Origin: Ectopseudomonas alcaliphila
GTDB lineage: Bacteria; Pseudomonadota; Gammaproteobacteria; Pseudomonadales; Pseudomonadaceae
Length of the DNA: 64,000 nt
Assembly (NCBI RefSeq): GCF_900101755.1
Contig: NZ_FNAE01000001.1
Location: 1,674,001 to 1,738,000 of the forward strand
Reading direction: 5' to 3'
Shown here: positions 52,551-64,000 of the stretch, one piece after another
Numbering within the stretch: the stretch's first letter is position 1
How the letters are laid out: the number at the start of each line of letters is the position of its first letter
Made by a program: the position numbers and the translations under genes
Notes under the pieces: generated by a model
Database searches by the model: none
Told to the model about the DNA's origin: nothing
What the model saw: only the letters and a program-made list of their open reading frames with translations

Positions 52551-53597
52551 TTACGGAGCAGGATTGGCTGTTAATAGGAAATGTTCGGCGACATCGAGCA
52601 TACGGTTGGCAAACCCCCACTCGTTGTCGAACCAGGCCAGCAGGTTGACCAGACGCGGGCCGGACACACGGGTCTGGCTGCCGTCGACGATGGCCGAGTG
52701 CGGGTCATGGTTGAAGTCGCAGCTGGCGTGCGGCAGTTCGGTGTAGGCCAGCAGCCCCTTGAGCGGGCCACTTTGCGCCGCCTGACGCAGCACGCGGTTG
52801 ATCTCTTCTGCAGAGGTATCGCGCGCGGTCTGCAGGGTAATGTCCAAGCAGGAGACGTTGACCGTCGGCACACGAATGGCCTTGGCCTGGATACGCCCGG
52901 CCAACTCCGGCAGCAAACGCTCGATACCACGGGCCAAGCCGGTGGATACCGGGATCACCGACTGGAAGGCCGAGCGCGTGCGGCGCAGGTCTTCGTGATG
53001 GTAGGCATCGATCACCGGTTGGTCGTTCATCGCCGAGTGGATGGTGGTAATGGAGACGTACTCCAGACCCACCACCTCATCGAGAAGTTTCAACAACGGC
53101 ACGCCGCAGTTGGTGGTGCATGACGCATTCGACACCAGGCGCTCGGCGCCGCTCAGGCACTGCTGATTGACCCCGAAGACGACGGTGGCGTCGATATCCG
53201 CCTCGCTGGCCATTGGCTGCGACAGCAGCACGCGCGGCGCCCCCGCATCGATGAAACGCTGCGCCTGCTCGCGAGTGACGTACTGCCCGGAACACTCCAG
53301 CAGCAGGTCGATGTCCAGCGCCGCCCAGTCGATGGCCTCGGGCTCGCTCTGACGCAGCACCTTCACGCAGTCGCCGTTAATGTGCAGGCAGTCGCCATCG
53401 ACCTTCACCTCCCCGGGAAAGCGCCCGTGGGTGGAGTCGAAGCGGGTCAGGTATTCGATGCTGGCCTGATCGGCCAGGTCATTCAGCGCGACGATCTCCA
53501 GACTCGCTGAATTGCCACGCTCGTGCAGCGCGCGCAGCACGCAACGGCCGATGCGGCCATAGCCGTTGAGGGCGACACGATAGGGGCGATTGGACAT
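52551..53597 (-). CDS. epd: Erythrose-4-phosphate dehydrogenase
   Basis: A 348-residue enzyme of the GAPDH fold that makes 4-phosphoerythronate for pyridoxal phosphate synthesis. It starts YRVALNGYGRIGRCVLRALHERG. The catalytic cysteine is in VSNASCTTNC near residue 155, and the histidine in SITTIHSAMNDQPVIDAYH near 180. The start region and the place between tkt and pgk distinguish it from the GAPDH proper. In several Pseudomonas genomes this gene is named epd or gapB; the pathway role is inferred from family. Confidence 0.92.
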   Translation of the reverse strand: MSNRPYRVALNGYGRIGRCVLRALHERGNSASLEIVALNDLADQASIEYLTRFDSTHGRFPGEVKVDGDCLHINGDCVKVLRQSEPEAIDWAALDIDLLLECSGQYVTREQAQRFIDAGAPRVLLSQPMASEADIDATVVFGVNQQCLSGAERLVSNASCTTNCGVPLLKLLDEVVGLEYVSITTIHSAMNDQPVIDAYHHEDLRRTRSAFQSVIPVSTGLARGIERLLPELAGRIQAKAIRVPTVNVSCLDITLQTARDTSAEEINRVLRQAAQSGPLKGLLAYTELPHASCDFNHDPHSAIVDGSQTRVSGPRLVNLLAWFDNEWGFANRMLDVAEHFLLTANPAP

Positions 53598-53617
53598 GGG
53601 AGGTCTCGGGTGAACCC

Positions 53618-53688
53618 TAGGGTGGATCGCGCTTTATCGATCCACCGGGCGGTGTAACGGTGGATGAAAAGAGTTCCATCCACCCTAC
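53618..53688. repeat. TAGGGTGGAT...ATCCACCCTA repeat, family C, copy 2
   Basis: TAGGGTGGAT...ATCCACC is followed by GGTGGAT...ATCCACCCTAC, in the 105-base gap between tkt and epd. The related composite element at 12364-12446 carries the same GTAGGGTGG core. Confidence 0.7.
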
Positions 53689-53702
53689 GGCGTCGTTCTC
53701 GC

Positions 53703-55703
53703 TTAGGCGTCCAGCAGTTCTTCGGCAGTGGCGACGACGTTGTCGACGGTGAAGCCGAAGTGCTCGAACAGTGCCGGGGCCGGGGCCGACTCGCCGAAGC
53801 TGGTCATGCCGATGATGCGACCTTCCAGGCCCACGTACTTGTACCAGTAGTCGGCGTGCGAGGCCTCGATGGCGATGCGCGCACCGACCTGCAGCGGCAG
53901 CACGTCCTGCTTGTAGCCGGCATCCTGAGCGTCGAACACGCTGGTGGACGGCATCGACACCACGCGCACCTTGCGCCCGGCGGCGGTCAGTTTGTCGTAG
54001 GCTGCCACCGCCAGACCGACTTCGGAACCGGTGGCGATCAGGATCAGTTCCGGCTCGCCGGCGCTGTCCTTGAGCACGTAACCGCCACGCGCCACGTCAG
54101 CCAGTTGCTGGGCATCGCGGCTCTGGTGCGGCAGGTTCTGACGGCTGAACACCAGGGCGCTCGGGCCGTCGGCTCGCTCGATGGCGTATTTCCAGGCCAC
54201 GGCGGACTCCACGGCATCGGCCGGGCGCCAGGTGTCGAGATTCGGCGTGCCACGCAGGCTGGCCAGCTGCTCGATCGGCTGGTGGGTCGGACCGTCTTCA
54301 CCGAGGCCGATGGAGTCGTGGGTGAACACGTACAGCACACGCTTCTTCATCAGCGCGGACATGCGCACGGCGTTGCGCGCGTATTCCATGAAGATCAGGA
54401 AGGTCGCGCCGTACGGCACGAAACCACCGTGCAGGGCGATGCCGTTCATGATCGCGCTCATGCCGAACTCGCGCACACCGTAGAACATGTAGTTGCCGGA
54501 CGCATCTTCAGCGGAGACGCCCTTGCAGCCCTTCCACAGGGTCAGGTTGGAGCCGGCCAGGTCGGCCGAACCGCCAAGGAATTCCGGCAGCAGCGGGCCG
54601 AAGGCATTCAGCGCGTTCTGGCTGGCCTTGCGGCTGGCGATGGTTTCGCCCTTCTCGGCGACGTCCTTGATGTAGGCAGCGGCCTTCTCGGCGAAATCGG
54701 CCGGCAGCTCACCGGCAATACGGCGTTTGAACTCGGCAGCCAGCTCGGGATGGGCAGCGGCGTAGGCGGCAAACTTGTCGTTCCAGGCGGCTTCGGCGGC
54801 AGCGCCGGCTTCCTTGGCATCCCACTCGGCGTAGATCTCGGCCGGGATTTCGAACGGGCCATGGTTCCAGCCCAGCGCGGCGCGGGTCAGGGCGATTTCG
54901 TCGTTGCCCAGCGGCGCACCGTGGCACTCTTCCTTGCCCTGCTTGTTCGGCGAACCGAAACCGATGGTGGTCTTGCAGCAGATCAGGGTCGGTTGGTCCG
55001 TGGTCTTGCGTGCGGTGTCGATGGCGATCTTGATCTCTTCGGCGTCATGGCCGTCGACGTTGCGAATCACCTGCCAGCCGTAGGCTTCGAAGCGCTTGGG
55101 CGTGTCGTCGGTGAACCAGCCCTCGACTTCACCATCGATGGAGATGCCGTTGTCGTCGTAGAAGGCGATCAGTTTGCCCAGGCCCAGGGTGCCGGCCAGC
55201 GAGCAGACTTCGTGGGAAATGCCTTCCATCATGCAGCCGTCGCCGAGGAACACGTAGGTGTTGTGGTCGACGATGTTGTGGCCTTCACGGTTGAACTGCG
55301 CGCCTAGCACCTTCTCGGCGATGGCGAAGCCGACAGCGTTGGCGATGCCCTGACCGAGCGGACCGGTGGTGGTCTCGACACCCGGGGTGTAACCGTATTC
55401 CGGGTGGCCCGGAGTACGGCTGTGCAGCTGGCGGAACTGCTTGAGGTCTTCGATGCCGAGGTCGTAGCCGGTCAGATGCAGCAGCGAATAGATCAGCATC
55501 GAACCATGGCCGTTGGACAGCACGAAGCGGTCACGATCGGCGAAGTTCGGGTTGCTCGGGTTGTGCTTGAGGTAGTCGCGCCACAGCACTTCGGCGATGT
55601 CCGCCATACCCATGGGGGCACCGGGGTGGCCGCTGTTGGCTTTCTGCACGGCATCCATGCTGAGGGCACGAATGGCATTGGCTCGCTCACGACGGCTGGG
55701 CAT
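53703..55703 (-). CDS. tkt: Transketolase
   Basis: A 666-residue thiamine diphosphate enzyme of the pentose phosphate pathway; E. coli TktA has 663 residues. It starts [41 protein letters not shown], containing the conserved HPGAPMG histidine. Thiamine diphosphate binding is in [40 protein letters not shown], spread over residues 152-191. The transketolase loop [23 protein letters not shown] is near 473-495. GGAG lies nine bases before ATG 55703; an open frame to 55787 has no support. It heads the tkt-epd-pgk-fba block. Confidence 0.95.
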   Translation of the reverse strand: MPSRRERANAIRALSMDAVQKANSGHPGAPMGMADIAEVLWRDYLKHNPSNPNFADRDRFVLSNGHGSMLIYSLLHLTGYDLGIEDLKQFRQLHSRTPGHPEYGYTPGVETTTGPLGQGIANAVGFAIAEKVLGAQFNREGHNIVDHNTYVFLGDGCMMEGISHEVCSLAGTLGLGKLIAFYDDNGISIDGEVEGWFTDDTPKRFEAYGWQVIRNVDGHDAEEIKIAIDTARKTTDQPTLICCKTTIGFGSPNKQGKEECHGAPLGNDEIALTRAALGWNHGPFEIPAEIYAEWDAKEAGAAAEAAWNDKFAAYAAAHPELAAEFKRRIAGELPADFAEKAAAYIKDVAEKGETIASRKASQNALNAFGPLLPEFLGGSADLAGSNLTLWKGCKGVSAEDASGNYMFYGVREFGMSAIMNGIALHGGFVPYGATFLIFMEYARNAVRMSALMKKRVLYVFTHDSIGLGEDGPTHQPIEQLASLRGTPNLDTWRPADAVESAVAWKYAIERADGPSALVFSRQNLPHQSRDAQQLADVARGGYVLKDSAGEPELILIATGSEVGLAVAAYDKLTAAGRKVRVVSMPSTSVFDAQDAGYKQDVLPLQVGARIAIEASHADYWYKYVGLEGRIIGMTSFGESAPAPALFEHFGFTVDNVVATAEELLDA

Positions 55704-55811
55704 CGCTGAATCTCCTACGGGGGCTGCTTCTGAATGAAGGGGCGAAAAAAGGCGTCCATTTTCGCCCAGCCGAGCCCTGCGGGGCAATGACAGATGGTCG
55801 TAGAGACCAAA

Positions 55812-56966
55812 TCAGCCCGCCTGCTCGCTCAGAACGCTCACTGCAGGGCTGCCCGGCCCGCCCAGGCAGGGCGCCTGAAACAACTCGCCATGCCAGACGC
55901 CGGCGAGCGTGCGACTGAACACCAGCGTCCAGACCGCCGCCAGTTGCACCGCCAGCAGCAGACCGATGAAGGCGAACAGGCTCAAACCGGTCACGGCCTG
56001 CAGCTCGAAGGTGGCCAGGGCGAATACGCCCAGCGGAAAGGTGAAACCCCACCAGCCGAGGTTGAACGGCATGTTGTCGCGGATGTAGTGACGGGTGAAC
56101 AGCGTGGCGATCACCAGCCACCACAGCCCTGCGCCCCACAGTGCCAGGCCGCCGATCAGACCGAGATCACGGGCAAGCTCGGCGGCACTGACCAGCGGCG
56201 TACCGGCAAAGGCCAGCGGCGCCGCCTGCCCCATGCTGAGCAGGCCCAGACAACCGGTAGCCAGCGGCCCCAGTGGCAGCCAGCTGGTGGCGGCAAAATC
56301 GGTATCCGGCAGTTTGTGCAAAGCCAGACGCAACAGCACCAGAGTGATCAGCGAGAACGCCAGAGACAGCGACAATCCCCAGAGCACGAAACCGGCGACC
56401 AGCAACTGTTGCGCCGCCTCGGCGGCTAGATGCGGCGCCAGCGCCCCTGCCGTACTGGCGGCGACCTCGGGCGCGACGATAGGTAGCAGCCAGACCGCAG
56501 TGAGTTTCTCCAGCGCATGATGCTGGCGGGTGAACATCAGATAGGGCACCAACAAGGCGCCGAGCAGCGCCAGCGCCGCGTCCAGCCACCACAGCGCATG
56601 GGCCAGCGCGTAGATCCCCTCGCCCCAGCGCGGCACGCCGAACAGCAGCAAGCCCTTGATCAGCACCGCCAGGCCCATGGGAATGGCACCGAGGAACATC
56701 GACTGCACCGGATGCAGCAACATCGGCCAGATGGTTTCGCGAAACAGCGCCAGGCGCAGCAGAAACAGCAGGCTGAACAGAGCGAACAGACCGACCGCGA
56801 CAAACCACAACCCCTCGGCAAGCATCGACAATCCCGGCATAGACCAGGGCAGATGAGCGATCACCAACGCCAGCACACCGGTGCCCATGGTCATGGCGAA
56901 CCAGCTGGGAGTGAAATGGCGAATGAACGCCAGAGGCTCGGGTAAACGGCTGAAGGGGCGCGGCAT
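55812..56966 (-). CDS. TDT-family C4-dicarboxylate/tellurite-resistance-type transporter
   Basis: A 384-residue inner-membrane protein with about ten hydrophobic segments of the SLAC1/TehA/Mae1 fold. It starts MPRPFSRLPEPLAFIRHFTPSWFAMTMGTGVLALVI; the GTGVLAL segment and FNLGWWGFTFPLGVFALATFEL near 305 are typical. Such proteins move malate, sulfite or other anions; the substrate is not known here. A LysR gene (57077) is divergent, 110 bases apart, and likely controls it. Start 56966 precedes the family N-terminus. Confidence 0.82.
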   Translation of the reverse strand: MPRPFSRLPEPLAFIRHFTPSWFAMTMGTGVLALVIAHLPWSMPGLSMLAEGLWFVAVGLFALFSLLFLLRLALFRETIWPMLLHPVQSMFLGAIPMGLAVLIKGLLLFGVPRWGEGIYALAHALWWLDAALALLGALLVPYLMFTRQHHALEKLTAVWLLPIVAPEVAASTAGALAPHLAAEAAQQLLVAGFVLWGLSLSLAFSLITLVLLRLALHKLPDTDFAATSWLPLGPLATGCLGLLSMGQAAPLAFAGTPLVSAAELARDLGLIGGLALWGAGLWWLVIATLFTRHYIRDNMPFNLGWWGFTFPLGVFALATFELQAVTGLSLFAFIGLLLAVQLAAVWTLVFSRTLAGVWHGELFQAPCLGGPGSPAVSVLSEQAG

Positions 56967-57047
56967 GAGTCGGGTGGTCCCGTGACATGGGTGATGGCGC
57001 AAGGGTAAGAATTGGCTTGCCATATGAAAAATACATATTCAGCATTC

Positions 57048-57072
57048 GATGCATACCTTTCATTTATGCATC
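57048..57072. promoter_or_regulatory. Candidate LysR operator in the TDT/LysR divergent region
   Basis: GATGCATA-N9-TATGCATC is a perfect eight-base inverted repeat with ends four bases before the lysR start. It has the interrupted-dyad character of LysR sites (T-N11-A can be placed inside). It lies in a 110-base divergent region that is AT-rich for this genome. Confidence 0.5.
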
Positions 57073-57076
57073 AACC

Positions 57077-57958
57077 ATGAATCTGCATCATCTCAAGGTC
57101 TTTCTGGCCGTGGCAGAAGCCGGCAGCATCAGCGCCGGTGCCGAGCGCCTGCATATCAGCCAGCCCGCCGTAACGCGAGAAATTCGCGATCTCGAAGCCA
57201 GCCTCGACCTGCGCCTGTTCGATCGCCAGCCACGCGGCGTGCAACTGACCGAAGGCGGCCTGCGTCTGCACGACTATGCGCGGCGCATCTTCGCCCTGGA
57301 GCGCGCCGCCGAACGCGACCTGCGTGACTTCGCCCAACTGGAGCAGGGCGAGCTGCATCTGGGCGCCAGCGCCACGCTCGGCTCCTACCTGCTGCCGCCC
57401 CTGCTCACCCGCTTCCGCGCCCTGCATCCACAGATATTCGTCAGCCTGGAAGTAAGCAACACCGACGTCGTGACCCGGCAACTGGACGAAGGCCGCATCA
57501 GCCTGGGCTTCGTCGAAGGCCCGTTCGTCCAGGCCGACTACGCACATCACCTGCTGGCGTGCGACGCCCTGCTTCCGGTGGTATCGCCGCTGCATCCGCT
57601 GGCCAGGGCCGAGCGCCTTGAGGCCCGCGACCTGCAGGCGTACCCGCTGTACATGCGCGAACCCGGCTCCGGCGCTCGCGCCAGCATCGAGCAGGCCTAT
57701 CGCGACCACGGCCTGGAGCCACAGGCCGGCATGGCCATCGGTAGCACCGAGGCGCTCAAGCGCCTGCTCACCGACGGCAAGGGCATCGCCTGGCTGTCAC
57801 AGCGGGTGGTCGAACGTGAACTGGCCAGCGGCGAACTGCAGCGCTTGGCAGTGCAGGACCTGCAGATCGAGCGTGAACTGCATGTGCTGTGGCGACTCGG
57901 CACCAGCCTGAGCCCGGCCCCCGCCGCTTTTCTGCAGTTGAGTCAGATGCCAGGCTAG
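57077..57958 (+). CDS. LysR-family regulator divergent from the TDT transporter
   Basis: A 293-residue regulator. Residues 1-60 form the winged helix-turn-helix (MNLHHLKVFLAVAEAGSISAGAERLHISQPAVTREIRDLEASLDLRLFDRQPRGVQLT, spread over them). The effector-binding domain follows from about 90 (LHLGASATLGSYLLPPLLTRFRALHPQIFVSLEVSNT), closely related to the CysL/CbbR subgroup. Divergence from the TDT transporter suggests it controls that gene, possibly in response to a small anion. Start ATG 57077 follows the family. Confidence 0.87.
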   Translation: MNLHHLKVFLAVAEAGSISAGAERLHISQPAVTREIRDLEASLDLRLFDRQPRGVQLTEGGLRLHDYARRIFALERAAERDLRDFAQLEQGELHLGASATLGSYLLPPLLTRFRALHPQIFVSLEVSNTDVVTRQLDEGRISLGFVEGPFVQADYAHHLLACDALLPVVSPLHPLARAERLEARDLQAYPLYMREPGSGARASIEQAYRDHGLEPQAGMAIGSTEALKRLLTDGKGIAWLSQRVVERELASGELQRLAVQDLQIERELHVLWRLGTSLSPAPAAFLQLSQMPG

Positions 57959-57967
57959 CCCGAAGCC

Positions 57968-57989
57968 AATATCAAAACTTTTTGATATT
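57968..57989. promoter_or_regulatory. Perfect palindrome before the ArsR/methyltransferase gene and metK, likely SahR operator
   Basis: AATATCAAAA-CT-TTTTGATATT is a perfect inverted repeat with ten-base arms, in the short gap before the ArsR-type regulator that precedes metK. ATCAA/TTGAT arms are typical of ArsR-family sites. I recall the SahR regulator of methionine-cycle genes using a similar ATATCAA-type palindrome, but I cannot check. Confidence 0.65.
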
Positions 57990-58000
57990 GTTATTGCTGT

Positions 58001-59032
58001 ATGAAAAATGACCGACTAGACTGCGCCACCATGACCTTGCGCGCACCCCAGTTGGAATTCGACCCCTGCGACGAGCTCGCCGCCCAGTGCAAGGCCGGCG
58101 GCGATCCGCTGCGCCTGAACGTGCTGCGCGCGCTGAGCAACGATTCCTTCGGCGTGCTGGAACTGGCGCAGATCTTCGCCATCGGTCAGTCGGGCATGAG
58201 CCACCACCTCAAGGTACTGGCCCAGGCCGGCCTGGTGGCGACGCGCCGCGAGGGCAATGCGATCTTCTACCGCCGTGCCCTGCCCAATGGCCGCCTGCAC
58301 GCCGCCCTGCTGGACGATATCGACGAACTGCCGCTGCCCGGCGATGTGCAGGCGCGTATCACCACCGTGCATCAGCAGCGCGCCACCGTCAGCCGCGATT
58401 TCTTCGCGCGCATGGCCACCAGCTTCCAGGCCCAGCAGGACCTGATCGCCGGCTTGCCGCAGTACCGCGACAGCCTGCTGTCCCTGCTCGATGCCCTGCA
58501 TTTCGCGCCGGGCACCACAGCGCTGGAAATCGGCCCTGGCGATGGCGCCTTCCTGCCCGAGCTGGCGCGCCGCTTCGCCCAGGTCACTGCACTGGACAAC
58601 AGCCCGGCTATGCTCGAATTGGCCAGACAGCGCTGCGTCGCCGAAGGGCTGGGCAACGTCGAGCTGAAACTGGCCGACGCCCTGCAGGACGAGCTGACCG
58701 CCGCTGACTGCGTGGTGTTGAACATGGTGCTGCACCATTTCGCCACGCCAGCCGAAGCCTTTCGCAAGCTGGCCGCCCTGGTCGCGCCCGGCGGCAGCCT
58801 GCTGCTCAGCGAGCTGTGCAGCCACGATCAGAGCTGGGCACGCGAAGCCTGCGGCGATCTATGGCTCGGCTTCGAACAGGAAGACCTGGCGCGCTGGGCG
58901 ACGGCCGCCGGCCTGACGCCAGGCGAAAGCCTCTACATAGGCCTGAAAAACGGCTTTCAGATTCAATTACGGCACTTTGCCAAACCCGATGCGCACAGCG
59001 CCTTCAGCCTCCGGCAAGAAAGGAACCGATAG
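58001..59032 (+). CDS. ArsR-type regulator with SAM-dependent methyltransferase domain (SahR-like)
   Basis: Up to 343 residues; starting at ATG 58031 would give 333. Residues 25-105 are the ArsR winged helix (RLNVLRALSNDSFGVLELAQIFAIGQSGMSHHLKVLAQAGLVATRREGNAIFYR). The C-terminal 200 residues are a class I methyltransferase with glycine-rich SAM motif TTALEIGPGDGAFLPELARRF near 175-195. This layout matches SahR, thought to sense S-adenosylhomocysteine and control the methionine cycle. Its stop is directly followed by metK ATG, so the pair is co-transcribed. No clear ribosome site distinguishes the two starts. A palindrome (57968-57989) lies in front. Confidence 0.82.
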   Translation: MKNDRLDCATMTLRAPQLEFDPCDELAAQCKAGGDPLRLNVLRALSNDSFGVLELAQIFAIGQSGMSHHLKVLAQAGLVATRREGNAIFYRRALPNGRLHAALLDDIDELPLPGDVQARITTVHQQRATVSRDFFARMATSFQAQQDLIAGLPQYRDSLLSLLDALHFAPGTTALEIGPGDGAFLPELARRFAQVTALDNSPAMLELARQRCVAEGLGNVELKLADALQDELTAADCVVLNMVLHHFATPAEAFRKLAALVAPGGSLLLSELCSHDQSWAREACGDLWLGFEQEDLARWATAAGLTPGESLYIGLKNGFQIQLRHFAKPDAHSAFSLRQERNR

Positions 59033-60223
<1,191 letters not shown>

Positions 60224-60235
60224 CCCCTGAAAATG

Positions 60236-60271
60236 AAAAAGCCCCGCCAGAGCGATCTGGCGGGGCTTTTT
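60236..60271. terminator. Bidirectional terminator after metK
   Basis: AAAAAGCCCCGCCAG-AGCGAT-CTGGCGGGGCTTTTT is a perfect 15-base stem with A and T runs, between metK and the convergent small gene at 60285. Confidence 0.92.
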
Positions 60272-60284
60272 CGTGCATGGGGGC

Positions 60285-60596
60285 TTATTTGCCGAACATC
60301 GAACTCAGGCCCTTGAGTGCATCCTTGGTGGCATTCAGCTGATCAGGTGCAGCAGCCTCAGTGGAAGCATCGGCCTCGGCGCTGAGACGCTCGCAGCCAC
60401 CGTCAAGCGCAGCCAGGTTTTCATTGGCCTTGTCGTTGCCGGCCAGTGCCGCCAACTGCTTGAGCTGAGCCAGACCGTCCTGATTGGCCGCCATCTGCTC
60501 CTGACATTTGGCCTGGATCGAGGCGACCTCGGCAGCATGAGCAGGCAGAGCGGCGAAGGCCAGAGCGGCGAAACAGGCAACGGAAACAATACGCAT
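60285..60596 (-). CDS. Small exported protein, unknown function
   Basis: A 103-residue protein with a signal peptide (MRIVSVACFAALAFAALPAHAAEV). The mature part is a short helical acidic protein with two cysteines (KCQEQM and GGCERL). No family recognised. It is monocistronic, shares the terminator with metK, and starts upstream of a roughly 210-base spacer that leads to ligB. Confidence 0.6.
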   Translation of the reverse strand: MRIVSVACFAALAFAALPAHAAEVASIQAKCQEQMAANQDGLAQLKQLAALAGNDKANENLAALDGGCERLSAEADASTEAAAPDQLNATKDALKGLSSMFGK

Positions 60597-60735
60597 CAGT
60601 AAAGACCTCTGAGGGTTGAGGCCCGGCTGTCCATGCGCCCCCGCCGGGCAAATCCATTTGTTTGGGGGTAGAAAAGGCGCGCGAATCTATCACCCACATA
60701 GGCAGGCAACAAGAAAAACCGAACAGTATCCGTGA

Positions 60736-62502
<1,767 letters not shown>

Positions 62503-62586
62503 CTCAGGTCAGCAGATGACTCAATCGAGTCGAACCTCGCGCAGCAACCAGGGTCACTTCGAAATAGACCTTCACGAGGAGAGACC

Positions 62587-62982
62587 ATGATTCGCCAAAC
62601 CGCTTTGCTCGGCCTGCTGCTGGCCGCCAACCTGAACGCCACCCCTATTCTGGCCGCCGAAGGCGATAGCGGCTGCGCTGCCAAACGCCAAGTGCTCCAG
62701 GAGAAGATCGACGCCGCCCACAAGAGCGGCAACGCGCGAGAACTGGATGGATTGCAAAGAGCACTGGGCAATGTCGACGCCCACTGCGATGACGCTTCAC
62801 TGCACAAGGAGCGCCTGGCCAGCGTCAAGGAAGCCCGCGAGGAAGTGCAGAAGCGCGAGATGGATCTGCGCGAAGCCATGGGCAAGGGCGATCAGGAGAA
62901 GATCGCCAAGCGTCAGGCCAAACTGGCCGAGGCGCGCGCTGAACTGCAGCAGGCCGAGGCCGAAGCGCATGCCGATCAGTAA
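62587..62982 (+). CDS. DUF1090-family exported protein (YqjC-like)
   Basis: A 131-residue protein with a signal peptide (LLGLLLAANLNATPILAAEG) and a long coiled-coil helical mature part (REEVQKREMDLREAMGKGDQEKIAKRQAKLAEARAELQQAEAEA). Two cysteines (GCAAKRQ and AHCDD) probably form a disulfide. This is the DUF1090 pattern of periplasmic proteins of unknown role. GAGGAGAG precedes ATG 62587. Its end overlaps the convergent cytochrome-like gene by seven bases. Confidence 0.8.
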   Translation: MIRQTALLGLLLAANLNATPILAAEGDSGCAAKRQVLQEKIDAAHKSGNARELDGLQRALGNVDAHCDDASLHKERLASVKEAREEVQKREMDLREAMGKGDQEKIAKRQAKLAEARAELQQAEAEAHADQ

Positions 62983-63425
62983 GCGCGGAACGCCTTGTGG
63001 CAGGCCTCGCAACTATCCTCGACGACCTGCACCGCCGGCTCCAGTTCGGAGCGACGTAGCGGCGGTGTGGTCGTGGCCTGAACCAGCGCGGCCGTGGCCT
63101 GCTCCAGATCGCGGGCCATCGTCTGGAACTGCTCCTGGCGCTGCCAGACCTCTGGGTTGGCCTTGCTGCGCTCGTCGTCACGAACCTGCGGAAAATGCTG
63201 CCAGGGCTCGCGCGACAGGCGATCCAGCTCGGCTGCACCGCTGATGAAACCTGCCTCGTCATAGGCTATGCGGCCGCGCAACATCCCACCGAGGTCTTCG
63301 CTGACCTTGAGCATCTCCTTGAACAGCGCCTGGCGCTTGCCCAACGGCGAATTGGGGTCAACCCCACCACAGGCCGCCAGGGTCAGGCAGACACAGGTGA
63401 GCAGCAGGAATTTCTTCAGGTCCAT
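62976..63425 (-). CDS. Cytochrome c'-like lipoprotein
   Basis: A 149-residue outer or inner membrane lipoprotein with lipobox LTLAAC at about residues 14-19. A single heme-binding motif CEACH lies near the C-terminus (VEDSCEACHKAFRAY), the arrangement of cytochrome c' four-helix proteins. The N-terminal helices carry MLKVSEDLGGMLRGRIAYD. It may bind heme, and gases such as NO by family, but is not tested. Start 63425 is chosen because it begins the lipoprotein signal; the frame is open to 63518. Confidence 0.75.
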   Translation of the reverse strand: MDLKKFLLLTCVCLTLAACGGVDPNSPLGKRQALFKEMLKVSEDLGGMLRGRIAYDEAGFISGAAELDRLSREPWQHFPQVRDDERSKANPEVWQRQEQFQTMARDLEQATAALVQATTTPPLRRSELEPAVQVVEDSCEACHKAFRAY

Positions 63426-63536
63426 CGACACGACTTCCGGGCGACAAGGGGCCGCCAGTATCGCGGCTCGTCCCAGCCGGGCCAAGCGACCTCTTGTCAC
63501 AACGCCTGTCGTTTGCAAGCGTTGGTCAGCCAGGGT

Positions 63537-64000
63537 TCAGGTACGAAAGCGCCCCAACTGACTGTTGAGCTGCTGCACCTCGCCCTGGATCTGCGCGCTG
63601 ACCTGTACCACGCTCTCGGTCTCGCCCTGGCTGCGCTCGGCCAGGCTGGAAATATGCGTTACCCGCTGGTCGATCTCCTGCGCCACCTGACTCTGCTGCT
63701 CTGCGGCCGTGGCGATCTGCGCGTTCAGGGCATTGATGCCGTCCACCGCGCCGACAATGGTCTCCAGCGCCTCACTGGCCTGACGAATGTGCTGGAGGTT
63801 GCCATCGGCCAGGGTCGCACTACGCTGCATCGCCAGTACCGCATCACGTGCACCGCCCTGTAATCGCTGGATGATCGCCTGGATTTCGCCGGTGGATTGC
63901 TGGGTGCGACTGGCCAGCGTACGAACCTCGTCGGCGACCACGGCGAAGCCCCGTCCCGCTTCACCGGCGCGCGCTGCTTCGATGGCCGCGTTGAGCGCCA
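63537..64000 (-). CDS. Methyl-accepting chemotaxis protein, 3' part (gene runs off the right edge)
   Basis: About 154 C-terminal residues of a chemoreceptor. The hallmark hairpin tip is at the edge of the window ([32 protein letters not shown]) and continues with the C-terminal helix of the signalling domain ([35 protein letters not shown]). The ligand-binding part lies outside, so its ligand cannot be guessed. It has no C-terminal CheR-binding pentapeptide; it ends LGRFRT. Confidence 0.9.
   Translation of the reverse strand, partial: ALNAAIEAARAGEAGRGFAVVADEVRTLASRTQQSTGEIQAIIQRLQGGARDAVLAMQRSATLADGNLQHIRQASEALETIVGAVDGINALNAQIATAAEQQSQVAQEIDQRVTHISSLAERSQGETESVVQVSAQIQGEVQQLNSQLGRFRT

Noticed and set aside
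53664..55307. Rightward open frame of 547 codons antisense to transketolase
   Set aside because: Shadow frame without ribosome site or motif; transketolase on the minus strand is unmistakable.

Overview
The window is a high-GC, densely coded chromosomal segment of a gammaproteobacterium, almost certainly Pseudomonas in the broad sense. This rests on the gene content and order: a cdhR/caiX/cdhC/cdhA carnitine block, dgcAB with its own ETF genes, gbdR, cbcVWX, betIBA, and the sahR-metK and tkt-epd-pgk-fba chromosomal block. Intergenic REP-type palindromes of the kind common in Pseudomonas are scattered through it. The species cannot be fixed from the sequence alone. No phage, insertion sequence, CRISPR array, rRNA or tRNA gene was recognised.

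Positions 1-25.4 kb form a quaternary-amine region. The carnitine operon caiX-cdhC-cdhA runs leftward and leaves the window inside cdhA; its AraC-type regulator cdhR is divergent. Next comes a rightward operon: a degenerate M19 dipeptidase-like gene, a DUF5943-type gene, dgcA, dgcB, an ETF alpha/beta pair and a small conserved gene. It carries dimethylglycine demethylation and passes the electrons on. The AraC-type regulator gbdR is convergent with it. Then follow a CbcX/BetX-like binding protein, the cbcV-cbcW-cbcX choline/betaine/carnitine ABC transporter, an OpuAC-type binding protein, two small membrane proteins, and betI, betB and betA, which oxidise choline to glycine betaine. Likely BetI operators lie before both betI and betB. 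The chain reads: import of carnitine, choline and betaine; conversion to betaine; then dimethylglycine to sarcosine. The betaine demethylase (gbcAB) and sarcosine oxidase genes are not in the window.

Positions 25.4-48.4 kb are mixed housekeeping and accessory genes: an orphan TorT-like periplasmic protein, an MFS exporter, DEAD-box helicase dbpA, a two-receiver GGEEF diguanylate cyclase, a family 3 binding protein, a BaiN/YhiN-like flavoprotein, an SLC13 permease, an exported intradiol dioxygenase-like protein, alanine dehydrogenase, a TetR regulator with two glutathione transferases, a slipin/NfeD pair, a YccS-type membrane protein, a 7TM-DISM diguanylate cyclase, a GreA/B-like protein, DUF2789, a YgjP-like metallopeptidase, and a PQQ-type sugar dehydrogenase with a small membrane protein.

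Positions 48.4-64 kb hold a PL7 alginate lyase and then the leftward central-carbon block tkt-epd-pgk-(two small lipoproteins)-fba. A C4-dicarboxylate/TDT transporter with a divergent LysR regulator follows. The sahR-metK pair, with a perfect palindrome in front, is next. The window ends with ligB, a DUF1090 protein, a cytochrome c'-like lipoprotein and the 3' end of a chemotaxis receptor.

The points most worth a second look are the M19-like protein that has lost metal ligands but sits in the dimethylglycine operon, the unusual number of binding proteins around a single ABC core, the 974-base gene-free stretch before cbcV, the orphan TorT-like gene convergent with betA, and three candidate regulatory palindromes or shared motifs (TetR/GST, SahR/metK, LysR/TDT). 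No clearly new multi-gene system was found.
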